Shown in pieces: positions 35,592-43,534 of a DNA stretch of 55,207 nt. The translations under genes were made by a program, and so were the position numbers. Source of the stretch: an uncultured Sphingomonas sp. (GTDB lineage Bacteria; Pseudomonadota; Alphaproteobacteria; Sphingomonadales; Sphingomonadaceae); assembly GCF_937859915.1 (NCBI RefSeq), contig NZ_CALMAW010000007.1, forward strand, positions 55,333-110,539. Reading direction: 5' to 3'. Position 1 is the first letter of the stretch. The number at the start of each line of letters is the position of its first letter. The notes below the pieces were generated by a model. The model ran no database searches and was not told where the DNA came from. It saw only the letters and a list, made by a program, of their open reading frames with translations.

Positions 35592-36329
35592 TCAGCGTAT
35601 GCCAAAGGCGTTGATCCCGCCCAGCGCGACATTCTCCCATGGATCAGGCTGCGGCTTGAACTGCTCGCTACCGGGGGCGGACCAATGTTCGGCGGCGAAT
35701 ATCGAAAGATGCTCGGCGATCGGCAACGAGGCGCCGTGTTCCCCGGGGAAGAAGGTCGGCGTCTCCCCGAGGAAATGCGTCGGCCCCTCTTCGCCGTAGA
35801 CTAGCGTCGTGATCGGCGGCTGATGCTCTTCGCCTACGGCAAACGTGGACATATGCTCCTCGCCGGCCGCGAAGGTCTTCGCGCCGATCAGGTCGGCCGC
35901 CGCGGCGGGCGACGGCCGCCCACCCTGCGCCTCGCCGGCGATCTGCGTCGTCGGCGGCGACTCCTCGCCGAAGACCAGCGAGGTGATGCCGCCATGACCG
36001 CCGATGCCGTGTTCGACGAGCAGGCGCGTCAGCTCGTTGGTGCGCGCGTGGACCTTGACGCCGACGATCTTCGCGGCGTCCTTCCAGACATGATGCGCGA
36101 CCGCCTGAACGGGGAAGGCGACGAAGACCTCCTCCGGCGGCGTGCCGACAAAGGCCAGATCGAGAATACCGTCGGCCGACAATTCCTCTTCCAACGGCAC
36201 CAGCGCAATGTCGTTCCACCCCGTGGAGACGACGGTGCCAGCCGCGGTGATCAGCAATTCCGGCGGATTGGACTTGGTAAGCGCCAATTGGATGCCATTG
36301 ACCGAATAAACACGCGTCGTCCTCGCCAT
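35592..36329 (-). CDS. repeat-bearing graspetide (omega-ester peptide) precursor candidate
   Basis: A 245-residue protein with no signal peptide. Residues 1-110 look like a beta-rich folded leader (PPELLITAAGTVVSTGWND, EEVFVAFPVQAVAHHVWKDA). From residue 116 an octad recurs: TSLVFGEE (116-123), TTQIAGEA (127-134), KTFAAGEE (151-158), STFAVGEE (161-168), TTLVYGEE (174-181), PTHFLGET (183-190), PTFFPGEH (191-198), ASLPIAEH (200-207), LSIFAAEH (208-215) and the weaker WSAPGSEQ (216-223). Position 2 is always Thr/Ser and position 7 always Glu. Two copies fit the TTxxxxEE plesiocin motif closely. The tail PDPWENVALGGINAFGIR has no repeat. GGAGACGGAGC precedes the ATG. The ATP-grasp gene follows at once. 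Function of the product is unknown. Confidence 0.85.
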   Translation of the reverse strand: MARTTRVYSVNGIQLALTKSNPPELLITAAGTVVSTGWNDIALVPLEEELSADGILDLAFVGTPPEEVFVAFPVQAVAHHVWKDAAKIVGVKVHARTNELTRLLVEHGIGGHGGITSLVFGEESPPTTQIAGEAQGGRPSPAAAADLIGAKTFAAGEEHMSTFAVGEEHQPPITTLVYGEEGPTHFLGETPTFFPGEHGASLPIAEHLSIFAAEHWSAPGSEQFKPQPDPWENVALGGINAFGIR

Positions 36330-36480
36330 GCTCCGTCTCCAGACCGCGACTATCTCGTCATCCGCGACGATCTATTCGCAGGCTAGGAGGCGCGATTATT
36401 GAGAACAAGCAATGATGGGACCGATTTGGCGAGTTTACCTACGCCCCGCCACGACAGGACCGACGCGCCTCGATGCCGGC
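36330..36480 (-). promoter_or_regulatory. leader region of the graspetide gene pair
   Basis: A 151-bp gap between the TonB receptor stop and the precursor start. It is locally AT-richer than its surroundings (about 36395-36435) and ends with GGAGACGGAGC before the ATG. I see no clean -35/-10 pair and no rho-independent terminator after the receptor, so read-through from the receptor gene cannot be excluded. Confidence 0.35.
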
Positions 36481-38640
36481 TCAGAGATCGAATTCGAGCT
36501 CCGCCATCACCGTCCGCGGCGCGCCGGAATAGGCCGTGTTCGCGCCCGGACTGCCGACGATGTTGCCGTCTGCGATCGACGAGAAATAGCGCTTGTCGCC
36601 GATGTTGATCACATTGAGCCGGAGCGTCTCGTGGTGGTCGAACCACGCCGCGGTATAGCGCACGCCGAGGTCGACGGTCGCATAAGCTGGCGCGAAGCTC
36701 GTGTTGGTGTTGGTCGCCGCGCGATCGCTCTCGTAATGGACCGCGCCGGTCACCGCGAAGCCGCCCGCGATCGCCGGATGGAAGTCGGCGGTGACGTCGC
36801 TCTTGAAGCGCGGCACGCCGACGACGCGTCCGTCGTTGGTCGCGGCCACGCCGGTGTCGACCAGCCGCGCGTCGATATAGGTCACGCCGCCGAACAGGCT
36901 GAGCGACGGCGTCAGCGACCCCTGCCCGAACAGTTCGCCGCCCCAATTGCGCTGCGTGCCGACCACCGCGAAGATGTTGGTGACCGCGCTGGTGGTGGCG
37001 AGCGGGCGGGTCATGCGAAAGCCCGCAGCGCTGATCAGGAAGTCCGGAGTCAGCTGATATTTGGCGCCGGCCTCATATTCGCGGTCGCGGTAGGGCGACA
37101 GGATCTGGTTGACGTTGACGGTGCCCGCCGGCGCGCTTTCGCCCTGCTCGACGCTGTTGGCGTAGGTGGCATAGAGGGTGACCGCGTCGACCGGCTTGTA
37201 GGTCAGGCTGACGGTGCCGCTGACGACGCCATTCTCGCGATCGGCGCTGGTGACCGCGCCGGTGGTCGACCAGCTTCGCGAGTTGAGGAACGAGGTACTG
37301 AGCGTCCCTTGCAGGGCGATGCGGTCGTCGAGGTGAAGCGTATCGCTGGTGACGATCGACTGCACCGCGAGGCGCGCGGACTTGTATTCGCCGCCATCGA
37401 GAGGGGTCGCCTTGGTCGGCAGGATGGTCGGGTTGGCGAGGTTGCCGGTGCCGAGCGCGACCGCGATCGACTTGCGGTAGCTGTACTGGCCGTTGACGAA
37501 CCCGTTGGTGCCGATCGCGATGTCGTTGGCGAGGCCGAAGATCGGCACGGTGCCGGTCAGCGCGGCGGTGTTGCTGGCGACGGTGAAGCGCGGCACCGCG
37601 GTGAAGTTCTTGGTGACGGTGTAATCGCCGGCATTGTCGGTCAGCGTGTTGGTAATGCCGTAGAGGCCGCGATCGGCATTCTGGTAGAGGCCGCCCACCT
37701 CGAATTTCCAGCCGCCGCCGAGATCGTGCTTGAACTTCATCAGGCCGGTGTCGGTCCTGAGGTCGACGCCTGCGTCGGGCTGGCCATAGCCGGGGCGGGT
37801 CGGATCGATCGCCGCGGGCAGCACGGTCTTGCCGCCGGTGAAATAGACGATGCTGCCCGGCAGCCCGTAGCCGCGCGTCTCATAATGGCTGGCATCGGCC
37901 TCGATCACGGTGAAGTCGTCGAGATGGATGTCGAAGTCGGCCGAGATCAGCGTGCGGTTGAAATGGCTGCCGTCGACATAGCCCTCGCCCTCGCCGTGGA
38001 CGATGTTGAAGCGGTAGCCGATCGGGCCGGCGGTCGCGCTCGCGTCGACCTGCCCGGTCCATAGCCCCCGCGCGTCGAAGCTGCCGACGAGACGGAGCAG
38101 CAGCGCGTCGGTCGGGCGCTTGAGCTGATAGTCGAACACGCCGGCCGGCGACTGCGGGCCGTAGAGCGCGCCGGTCAGCCCGTTGAGGACCTGGACGCTG
38201 GCGAGATTCTCGGCGGGGATGGCGGTGGTGCCGACGATGTTGAGCCCGTCGAGGCGCGTGTCCTGCACGATGCTGCCCTGGAAGCCGCGGGACTGCGGCC
38301 GCGACACCTCGAAACCCTGCTGATCGCGCACCTCGACCGAGGGCAGGTAGCGCAAGATGTCGTTGACCGTGCGCGCTTGGTTGTTGACGATCAGCGCCTC
38401 GGGCACGATCGTAATCGACGCCGGCGTATCGGCAACAGGGCGATCGCCGAGCGGCCCGAGATCGGCGTCCTTGCCGGCATAGGCGGCGTCGGCGGCATAG
38501 GCCTTGTCGGCGGTGACGACGATCTCGCCGGTATTGGTCGGAGCGGCGGTCTGCGCCCAGGCGGCGCTCGCCATCCCCCAGGCGACGGCAGCGAGCGAAA
38601 CGAGACGGATTTCGGCACGGCCGAGGCACAGGATCGACAT
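36481..38640 (-). CDS. TonB-dependent receptor, siderophore type
   Basis: A 719-residue outer-membrane receptor for energy-dependent uptake of a chelate or other large solute. The signal peptide ends near MASAAWAQTAA. A plug domain follows from about residue 45 with TPASITIVPEALIVNNQART, VNDILRYLPSVEVRDQQGFE and LNGLTGALYGPQSPAGVFDY. The 22-strand barrel ends in AELEFDL, with the usual terminal hydrophobic residue close to aromatic. AAGGGGAG is seven bases before ATG 38640. It is on the same strand as, and upstream of, the graspetide pair, and divergent from the ModA-like gene. Its ligand is unknown; the plug is of the siderophore-receptor class. Confidence 0.95.
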   Translation of the reverse strand: MSILCLGRAEIRLVSLAAVAWGMASAAWAQTAAPTNTGEIVVTADKAYAADAAYAGKDADLGPLGDRPVADTPASITIVPEALIVNNQARTVNDILRYLPSVEVRDQQGFEVSRPQSRGFQGSIVQDTRLDGLNIVGTTAIPAENLASVQVLNGLTGALYGPQSPAGVFDYQLKRPTDALLLRLVGSFDARGLWTGQVDASATAGPIGYRFNIVHGEGEGYVDGSHFNRTLISADFDIHLDDFTVIEADASHYETRGYGLPGSIVYFTGGKTVLPAAIDPTRPGYGQPDAGVDLRTDTGLMKFKHDLGGGWKFEVGGLYQNADRGLYGITNTLTDNAGDYTVTKNFTAVPRFTVASNTAALTGTVPIFGLANDIAIGTNGFVNGQYSYRKSIAVALGTGNLANPTILPTKATPLDGGEYKSARLAVQSIVTSDTLHLDDRIALQGTLSTSFLNSRSWSTTGAVTSADRENGVVSGTVSLTYKPVDAVTLYATYANSVEQGESAPAGTVNVNQILSPYRDREYEAGAKYQLTPDFLISAAGFRMTRPLATTSAVTNIFAVVGTQRNWGGELFGQGSLTPSLSLFGGVTYIDARLVDTGVAATNDGRVVGVPRFKSDVTADFHPAIAGGFAVTGAVHYESDRAATNTNTSFAPAYATVDLGVRYTAAWFDHHETLRLNVINIGDKRYFSSIADGNIVGSPGANTAYSGAPRTVMAELEFDL

Positions 38641-38663
38641 ACGCAACTCCCCTTCGCGCTATG

Positions 38664-38673
38664 TTTGCGCAAA
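38664..38673. promoter_or_regulatory. TTTGCGCAAA palindrome upstream of the TonB receptor
   Basis: A perfect 10-bp palindrome, extended to 16 bp with one mismatch pair (ATGTTTGCGCAAATAT). It sits 24-33 bp upstream of the receptor start, in the divergent gap, a typical operator position. Confidence 0.45.
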
Positions 38674-38684
38674 TATCGCGGCGC

Positions 38685-38729
38685 CCTTGCCGGACTATGT
38701 CGCTGGCGCATAGTGACAATCCGGCAAGG
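38685..38729. promoter_or_regulatory. CCTTGCCGGA...TCCGGCAAGG inverted repeat in the divergent gap
   Basis: Perfect 10-bp arms (38685-38694 and 38720-38729) enclose a second inverted repeat CTATG/CATAG. It could be an operator shared by the receptor and the ModA-like gene, or an RNA stem in a leader. It does not resemble the E. coli ModE box. Confidence 0.5.
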
Positions 38730-38784
38730 TCCGGGCGGAACACCGATCGCCCGGCGATTGCGGCGTTACGGCAACAAGGATGGT

Positions 38785-39600
38785 ATGATGGTGTCGCGTT
38801 TCCAGGCCGCCTTGCTCGCGACATTCGCAGCGCTGCTAACCCCGGCCGCCGCGCGGTCCGACACCGTGGACGTCTATGCCGCCGGCAGTTTACGCGGCGT
38901 GATGTTGGCGCTGGCACCAAAGGCGCTGGCCGTGGGCATCACGCTCCAGCCCTCCTTCGGCGGCTCGGGGGAGTTGCGCGATCGGATCGACCGGGGCGCA
39001 AAGCCCGACCTGCTGCTCTCGGCCGACATGACATCCCCCCGCGGGCTCGCGGACGGCGGTCGCACGGTGGTGCCGGCGATCGCCTTTGCACGCAACCGGC
39101 TGTGCCTCGTCGCACGGCGAGCGCTGGACCTCACGCCCGAGACCTTCGTGTCGCGCCTGCTTCGTCCGGACGTGCGCATCAAGACGTCGAAGCCGATCGC
39201 CGATCCGTCGGGCGACTATGCGATGGCGATGTTCGACTTGATCGATGCGGCGCGACCCGGCGCGGGCAAGGCGCTGCGCGCCAAGGCCGACGCCCAGATG
39301 GCCGCGTCGGCGCCGGCGACCACCCCCGGCCAAAATGCGACCGCAGCGCTGTTCGCCGCACAGCGCATCGACGTCGCGGTGACCTATTGCAGCGCGAGCG
39401 CCGATCTCGCGAGGGCAGCGCCCGGTCTGACGAGCATCGCCGTACCGGCCGCGTTCGATCCCAAGCCCGTCTTCGGCATCGCGCTGCTGACGGCCAAGCC
39501 CGCCGCGCTCCGGCTGGCGCTGCTCTTGCTCTCGGATGCCGGACAGGCGGCCCTGAGCTCCGCCGGGCTGATCCCCTTGGCCGATGGCGGGAGACCGTAG
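38785..39600 (+). CDS. ModA-like substrate-binding protein (molybdate family), no partner permease nearby
   Basis: A 271-residue periplasmic binding protein. The signal peptide ends near TPAAARSDT. The domain begins VDVYAAGSLRGVMLALAPKA and contains PSFGGSGELRDRIDRGAKPD with LLLSADM, the molybdate-binding family pattern (oxyanion contacts from the two Ser-containing loops). VAVTYCSASADLARAAPGL is the late hinge region. AAGGA lies a few bases upstream of the ATG. ModB and ModC permease and ATPase genes are missing from the window, so it is an orphan binding protein or a sensor. It diverges from the TonB receptor, suggesting common control. Confidence 0.85.
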   Translation: MMVSRFQAALLATFAALLTPAAARSDTVDVYAAGSLRGVMLALAPKALAVGITLQPSFGGSGELRDRIDRGAKPDLLLSADMTSPRGLADGGRTVVPAIAFARNRLCLVARRALDLTPETFVSRLLRPDVRIKTSKPIADPSGDYAMAMFDLIDAARPGAGKALRAKADAQMAASAPATTPGQNATAALFAAQRIDVAVTYCSASADLARAAPGLTSIAVPAAFDPKPVFGIALLTAKPAALRLALLLLSDAGQAALSSAGLIPLADGGRP

Positions 39601-39632
39601 GGCCGGTCGCCAGAGTTGATTATGGGATCATG

Positions 39633-39800
39633 TCAGCGTGCCGGCCCGGCCCGCTGCGAACGGTCGATGTCGACGAGCAGCCGCAGCATGTCGGCGGGGA
39701 TCGCCTGTCCGCGCGGCTGCGTGAACGCCTGGTTGAGTGCTTCTGCCACAAGCCGGCCCCTTGGAAGATTGTCGTCGCCACCCGTCATCGGCCGGATCAT
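39633..39800 (-). CDS. small hypothetical protein
   Basis: A 55-residue frame on the minus strand in a gap that otherwise has no gene. The sequence LPRGRLVAEALNQAFTQPRG followed by QAIPADMLRLLVDIDRSQ reads like a two-helix protein and has typical codon choice. The IPADMLRLLVDID end loosely recalls the NepR anti-sigma pattern, but the rest does not match, so I do not assign that function. ATG 39800 is chosen; ATG 39788 or TTG 39824 are alternatives. No clear ribosome site. Confidence 0.45.
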   Translation of the reverse strand: MIRPMTGGDDNLPRGRLVAEALNQAFTQPRGQAIPADMLRLLVDIDRSQRAGPAR

Positions 39801-39944
39801 CGACTCGCGCGCCGCGCTTCGCAATTAGATGAAGGTCTTGGCGGCATCACACCCCCGCCGATCGACCGGCCCGTTCACCGGCGATTGCGAGCCGGAGGAC
39901 GACGGGATATCGCCCCGCGTTCCCGCCTCTGCAGGATAATGCGC

Positions 39945-40475
39945 ATGATCCCCTCGCCGGAGCCGACGCTCTGCTACATCGCGCACGCCAGTCTCCTCGC
40001 TTATGTCGAGGCGCTGGCGCAGGCGATCGAAGCGGACGCCTGGCGCGCGGACTTCCTCGTCGGCATCGGCCGTGGCGGCCTCGTGCCGGCCACCTATCTG
40101 TCGCACCGCACCGATATTGCGATGCTGTCGGTCGATCGGTCGTCGAGGGTCGCCGGTTTCGCCGACGACTTGCTGGCCAAGCTCGCCCGCCAAACGAGGG
40201 AGGGCGCGCGCCTCCTGTTCGTCGACGACATCAACGACAGCGGCGCGACGATCGCCGCTCTGCGCGACACGATCCGCGCGCAGGGCGGCGTCGCGGATCG
40301 GCTGCGCGTCGCGGTGCTGATCGACAACAGCCGGTCGATCGCCCGCGTCGACTATCGGGCACGCACGATCGACCGCCGGACCGACAAGGACTGGTTCGTC
40401 TTCCCCTGGGAAGCCGTCGCGCCGCGTAACCGGCTGGTCGACGATGCGCGGGACGTTCCCGAACGGCTGGGCTGA
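39945..40475 (+). CDS. type I phosphoribosyltransferase domain protein
   Basis: A 176-residue protein of the PRTase fold. The PRPP-binding motif is LLFVDDINDSGATIAALRD, and FLVGIGRGGLVPATYLSHRT is the usual early loop. The sequence is close in layout to xanthine/hypoxanthine-guanine phosphoribosyltransferases of the Gpt group, ending with WFVFPWE, a frequent hydrophobic tail in that group. ATG 39945 has AGGA at seven bases; ATG 39939 is a second choice. Purine salvage is likely but the base is not fixed. It stands between the small minus-strand frame and uxuB-like gene. Confidence 0.88.
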   Translation: MIPSPEPTLCYIAHASLLAYVEALAQAIEADAWRADFLVGIGRGGLVPATYLSHRTDIAMLSVDRSSRVAGFADDLLAKLARQTREGARLLFVDDINDSGATIAALRDTIRAQGGVADRLRVAVLIDNSRSIARVDYRARTIDRRTDKDWFVFPWEAVAPRNRLVDDARDVPERLG

Positions 40476-40564
40476 GCGCCAGGACCGTCATTCAGCGCCG
40501 TTGACACGCGCCCTGCGCGCCGGTCAGGGAGCGCTACCATTCGGCTATCCGCAGGGTCATCACG

Positions 40565-42043
40565 ATGCAGCGCCTCTCCTCGACCACGCTCGGCCGATTG
40601 CCTGTATCGGTGCGCCGACCACGCTATGCGCGGGCCGACGTCCGCAACGGCGTCGTCCATCTCGGGATCGGCGCGTTCCACCGTGCGCACCAGGCCGCGG
40701 TGTTCGACGCGGCGCTCGGCGCGGGCGACCTGCGCTGGGGGATCCTCGGCGTGTCGCTCCGGTCGCCGGGCGTGCGCGACCAGCTGGTGCCGCAAGACGG
40801 GCTCTACACGATGCTGGTGCGCGACGGCGCGGGCGAACAGGCGCAGATCATCGGCGCGGTACGCGACGTGCTGGTCGCCCCCGAGGATCCCGCGCGGGTG
40901 ATCGCGGCGCTCGCCCACCCCGACACGCATATCGTCACGCTGACGGTGACCGAGAAGGGCTATTGCATCGATGCCGCGACCGCCGCGCTCGACCGCGGCA
41001 ACGCCGACGTCGCGCAGGATCTCGCCGACCTGTCGGCGCCGCGCACCGCACCCGGCTTTCTCGTCGCCGGGCTGGCGGCACGCCATGCTGCCGGGCTGCC
41101 GCCGTTCACCGCGCTGTCGTGCGACAACCTGCCGCACAACGGTCGGCTGCTGCGTGCGGCGGTGATCGAGATGGCCAGGGCGCACGATCCCGCGCTCGCC
41201 GACTGGATCGCCCAGCACGGCGCCTTTCCCCAGTCGATGGTCGACCGCATCGTACCGGCGACCGACCCGCGCGACATCGCGACGCTGGCCGAGACGACCG
41301 GCCTGCAGGATCAGGGCCTCGTCAAGACCGAGCCGTTTCTGCAGTGGGTGATCGAGGATCGCTTCTGCGGACCGCGGCCGGATTTCGCGGCATTCGGCGT
41401 CCAGCTCACCGATCGCGTCGAGCCTTGGGAAGACGCCAAGCTGCGGTTGCTCAACGGCGCCCATTCGGGGATCGCCTATCTTGGCGGCCTCGCCGGCATC
41501 GACCATGTCCACGAATTCGTCGCGCGCGCCGACGGCCGCGCCTTCGTCGAGGCGCTGTGGGACGAGAGCGCGGCAACGTTGACGCCGCCGCCCGGGCTCG
41601 ATGTCGCCGCCTATCGCGGTCAGCTGATGGCGCGCTTCACCAATCCGGCGCTGGCGCACCGCACCCGCCAGATCGCGATGGACGGATCGCAGAAGCTGCC
41701 GCAGCGCCTGCTCGCGCCGATCGCGATCCGGCGCGCGCGCGGCCTGTCGGTCGACGCCCTTGCGCTCGGCGTCGCGGCCTGGATGCTGTGGCAGCGCGGG
41801 CTCGACGAGGCCGGCACGCCGTTCACGGTCGACGACCCGCTGGCCGCCGTCACCGCCGCGCGACTGGACGGCGTCACCGATCCCGCGGCGCAGGTCGCGG
41901 CGCTGATGGCGATCGAGGCGATCTTCCCGCGCGACCTGGCCGAGGATGACGCACTGCGCGCGACGCTGACCGGGCAGGTCACGCGTCTCGCGCGGGACGG
42001 CGCGCTCGCGACGCTACGCGCCCTTGGCGAAGCGGCCGTCTAA
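40565..42043 (+). CDS. mannitol dehydrogenase family protein (fructuronate reductase / mannitol 2-dehydrogenase type)
   Basis: A 492-residue NAD(H)-dependent polyol or sugar-acid dehydrogenase. The N-terminal Rossmann region is [20 protein letters not shown]. Family markers are [44 protein letters not shown], and [20 protein letters not shown] with the catalytic Lys in that segment. Length fits UxuB and MtlD-like long-chain enzymes; fructuronate reductase (UxuB) is the closest guess but mannitol or arabinitol activity cannot be excluded. It converges on the L-lactate dehydrogenase gene with a 4-bp overlap of stops. Confidence 0.92.
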   Translation: MQRLSSTTLGRLPVSVRRPRYARADVRNGVVHLGIGAFHRAHQAAVFDAALGAGDLRWGILGVSLRSPGVRDQLVPQDGLYTMLVRDGAGEQAQIIGAVRDVLVAPEDPARVIAALAHPDTHIVTLTVTEKGYCIDAATAALDRGNADVAQDLADLSAPRTAPGFLVAGLAARHAAGLPPFTALSCDNLPHNGRLLRAAVIEMARAHDPALADWIAQHGAFPQSMVDRIVPATDPRDIATLAETTGLQDQGLVKTEPFLQWVIEDRFCGPRPDFAAFGVQLTDRVEPWEDAKLRLLNGAHSGIAYLGGLAGIDHVHEFVARADGRAFVEALWDESAATLTPPPGLDVAAYRGQLMARFTNPALAHRTRQIAMDGSQKLPQRLLAPIAIRRARGLSVDALALGVAAWMLWQRGLDEAGTPFTVDDPLAAVTAARLDGVTDPAAQVAALMAIEAIFPRDLAEDDALRATLTGQVTRLARDGALATLRALGEAAV

Positions 42044-43209
42044 CGACCGCCCGGCGCCCCGGCATCGGGAACGAGTCGCGAGCGGTCGATCGCGGCGATG
42101 CTGGTCGCCCCGGTGAGCGCCATCGCCACGCGCATCTCGGCCTCGACGAGCTTGAGCATGTGCGTGACACCCGCCTCCCCCGCCGCCGCGAGCGCATAGA
42201 CCCACGCCCGCCCGAGCAGGACGCCCTGCGCGCCGAGCGCGAGCAGACGGATCACGTCGAGCCCCGACCGCACGCCGCCATCCGCGAGCACGGTCAGCGC
42301 ACCACCGACCGCATCGACGATCGGCGGGAGCGCCCGTGCGGTCGACGGCACGCCGTCGAGCTGGCGGCCGCCATGGTTGGAGACGACGATGCCATCGGCA
42401 CCGATGTCGGCAGCGATCCTGGCATCCTCGGCGTCGAGTATGCCCTTGATGATCAGCGGGCCACCCCATTCCGATCGGATGAAGTCGAGATCGCGCCAGC
42501 TCACCGTCGGATCGAAATTATTGCGCATCCACGCGAAAAAGTCCTCGAGCCCGCTATTCTTGCCGAGCACCGGGGCGACATTGCCGAGCTGGTGCGGACG
42601 GCCATGGATCCCGACGTCCCAAGCCCAGCGCGGATGGGTGACGCCCTGCCAGATGCGGCGCAGCGATCCGGCGGCGCCCGCCGCCCCCGCGAGGCCGGAA
42701 TGATAGTCGCGGTAGCGCGACCCCGGCACCGGCATGTCGACGGTGAACACCAGCGCCGAGCAGCCCAGCCCCCGCGCCTTCTGCAGCAGGTCGCGCATGA
42801 AGCCGCGGTCGCGGATCATGTAGAGCTGGAACCAGAAGGGATTGACGACGCCCGCTGCGACCTCGTCGAGCGGGCAGGCCGAGACGGTCGACAGGCAGAA
42901 GGGAATGCCCGCCGCCTCCGCCGCGCGCGCCGCCTGCACCTCGCCGCGCCTTGCGTTCATGCCGGCCAGCCCGATCGGGGCCAGCGCCACCGGCAGCGCC
43001 ATCTTGCGACCGAACAATTCGGTCGAGACGTCGATCGTCGAGACGTCGGTCAGCACGCGCTGGCGCAGCGCGATCGCTTCGAGGTCGGCGACGTTCCGCC
43101 GCAGCGTCACCTCGGCATAGGAGCCACCGTCGATATATTCGAACAGGAAGGGCGGCAGCCGCCGGCGCGCCAGCTCGCGATAGTCGAGTGCGGATGCGGC
43201 ACGCCTCAT
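42040..43209 (-). CDS. lldD: FMN-dependent L-lactate dehydrogenase / alpha-hydroxyacid oxidase
   Basis: A 389-residue membrane-associated flavoenzyme that oxidises L-lactate to pyruvate. The start [20 protein letters not shown] is the family N-terminus. The FMN barrel contains [27 protein letters not shown] (Lys) and the catalytic His in [17 protein letters not shown], with [20 protein letters not shown] as the phosphate-binding part. LldD is the best match by length and the [15 protein letters not shown] stretch. The gene is divergent from the FAH-family hydrolase, which may produce L-lactate. Confidence 0.93.
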   Translation of the reverse strand: MRRAASALDYRELARRRLPPFLFEYIDGGSYAEVTLRRNVADLEAIALRQRVLTDVSTIDVSTELFGRKMALPVALAPIGLAGMNARRGEVQAARAAEAAGIPFCLSTVSACPLDEVAAGVVNPFWFQLYMIRDRGFMRDLLQKARGLGCSALVFTVDMPVPGSRYRDYHSGLAGAAGAAGSLRRIWQGVTHPRWAWDVGIHGRPHQLGNVAPVLGKNSGLEDFFAWMRNNFDPTVSWRDLDFIRSEWGGPLIIKGILDAEDARIAADIGADGIVVSNHGGRQLDGVPSTARALPPIVDAVGGALTVLADGGVRSGLDVIRLLALGAQGVLLGRAWVYALAAAGEAGVTHMLKLVEAEMRVAMALTGATSIAAIDRSRLVPDAGAPGGR

Positions 43210-43534
43210 CGCGGGGTCACGCCCAGGCTGCCGTCGACGGGCGCCGCGGCACCGGTAACACAGACGATCCGTTCCTCGAGACGCACTGCACACAGCCTTT
43301 CATCATGACGCCGCGGAGCCGCGCCAGCCGCGCGATCGCTCACGGTGACACGGACATCGTCGACGGACGCACCATCCGTGATTCATGCCTATATTGCGCG
43401 GCGTTCGACACGTCGATTGCGCCGACGATGCGACAATCTTATCGCCGCGTTGAAGCCCCGCGATCGAACGCATCGCTCGGCGATTCTACCACGATGTCTC
43501 GCTCCGCTACCCCTACGCATGAAGGACCGCATCC
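43210..43534. other. 325-bp divergent regulatory gap between lldD and the FAH-family gene
   Basis: No gene is supported. It holds ACGGA-N7-TCCGT at 43363-43379, a possible small operator, and a locally AT-richer stretch near 43385-43395 (GCCTATATTGC) that could be a -10 region. The promoters for both flanking genes must be here. No repeat of the REPIN-like families occurs in it. Confidence 0.5.

Noticed and set aside
38461..38640. TTG 38646 as the TonB receptor start
   Set aside because: ATG 38640 has AAGGGGAG at a good distance and begins a normal signal peptide.
39633..39800. NepR anti-sigma factor
   Set aside because: Only a short C-terminal stretch resembles NepR; no PhyR or ECF sigma gene is beside it.
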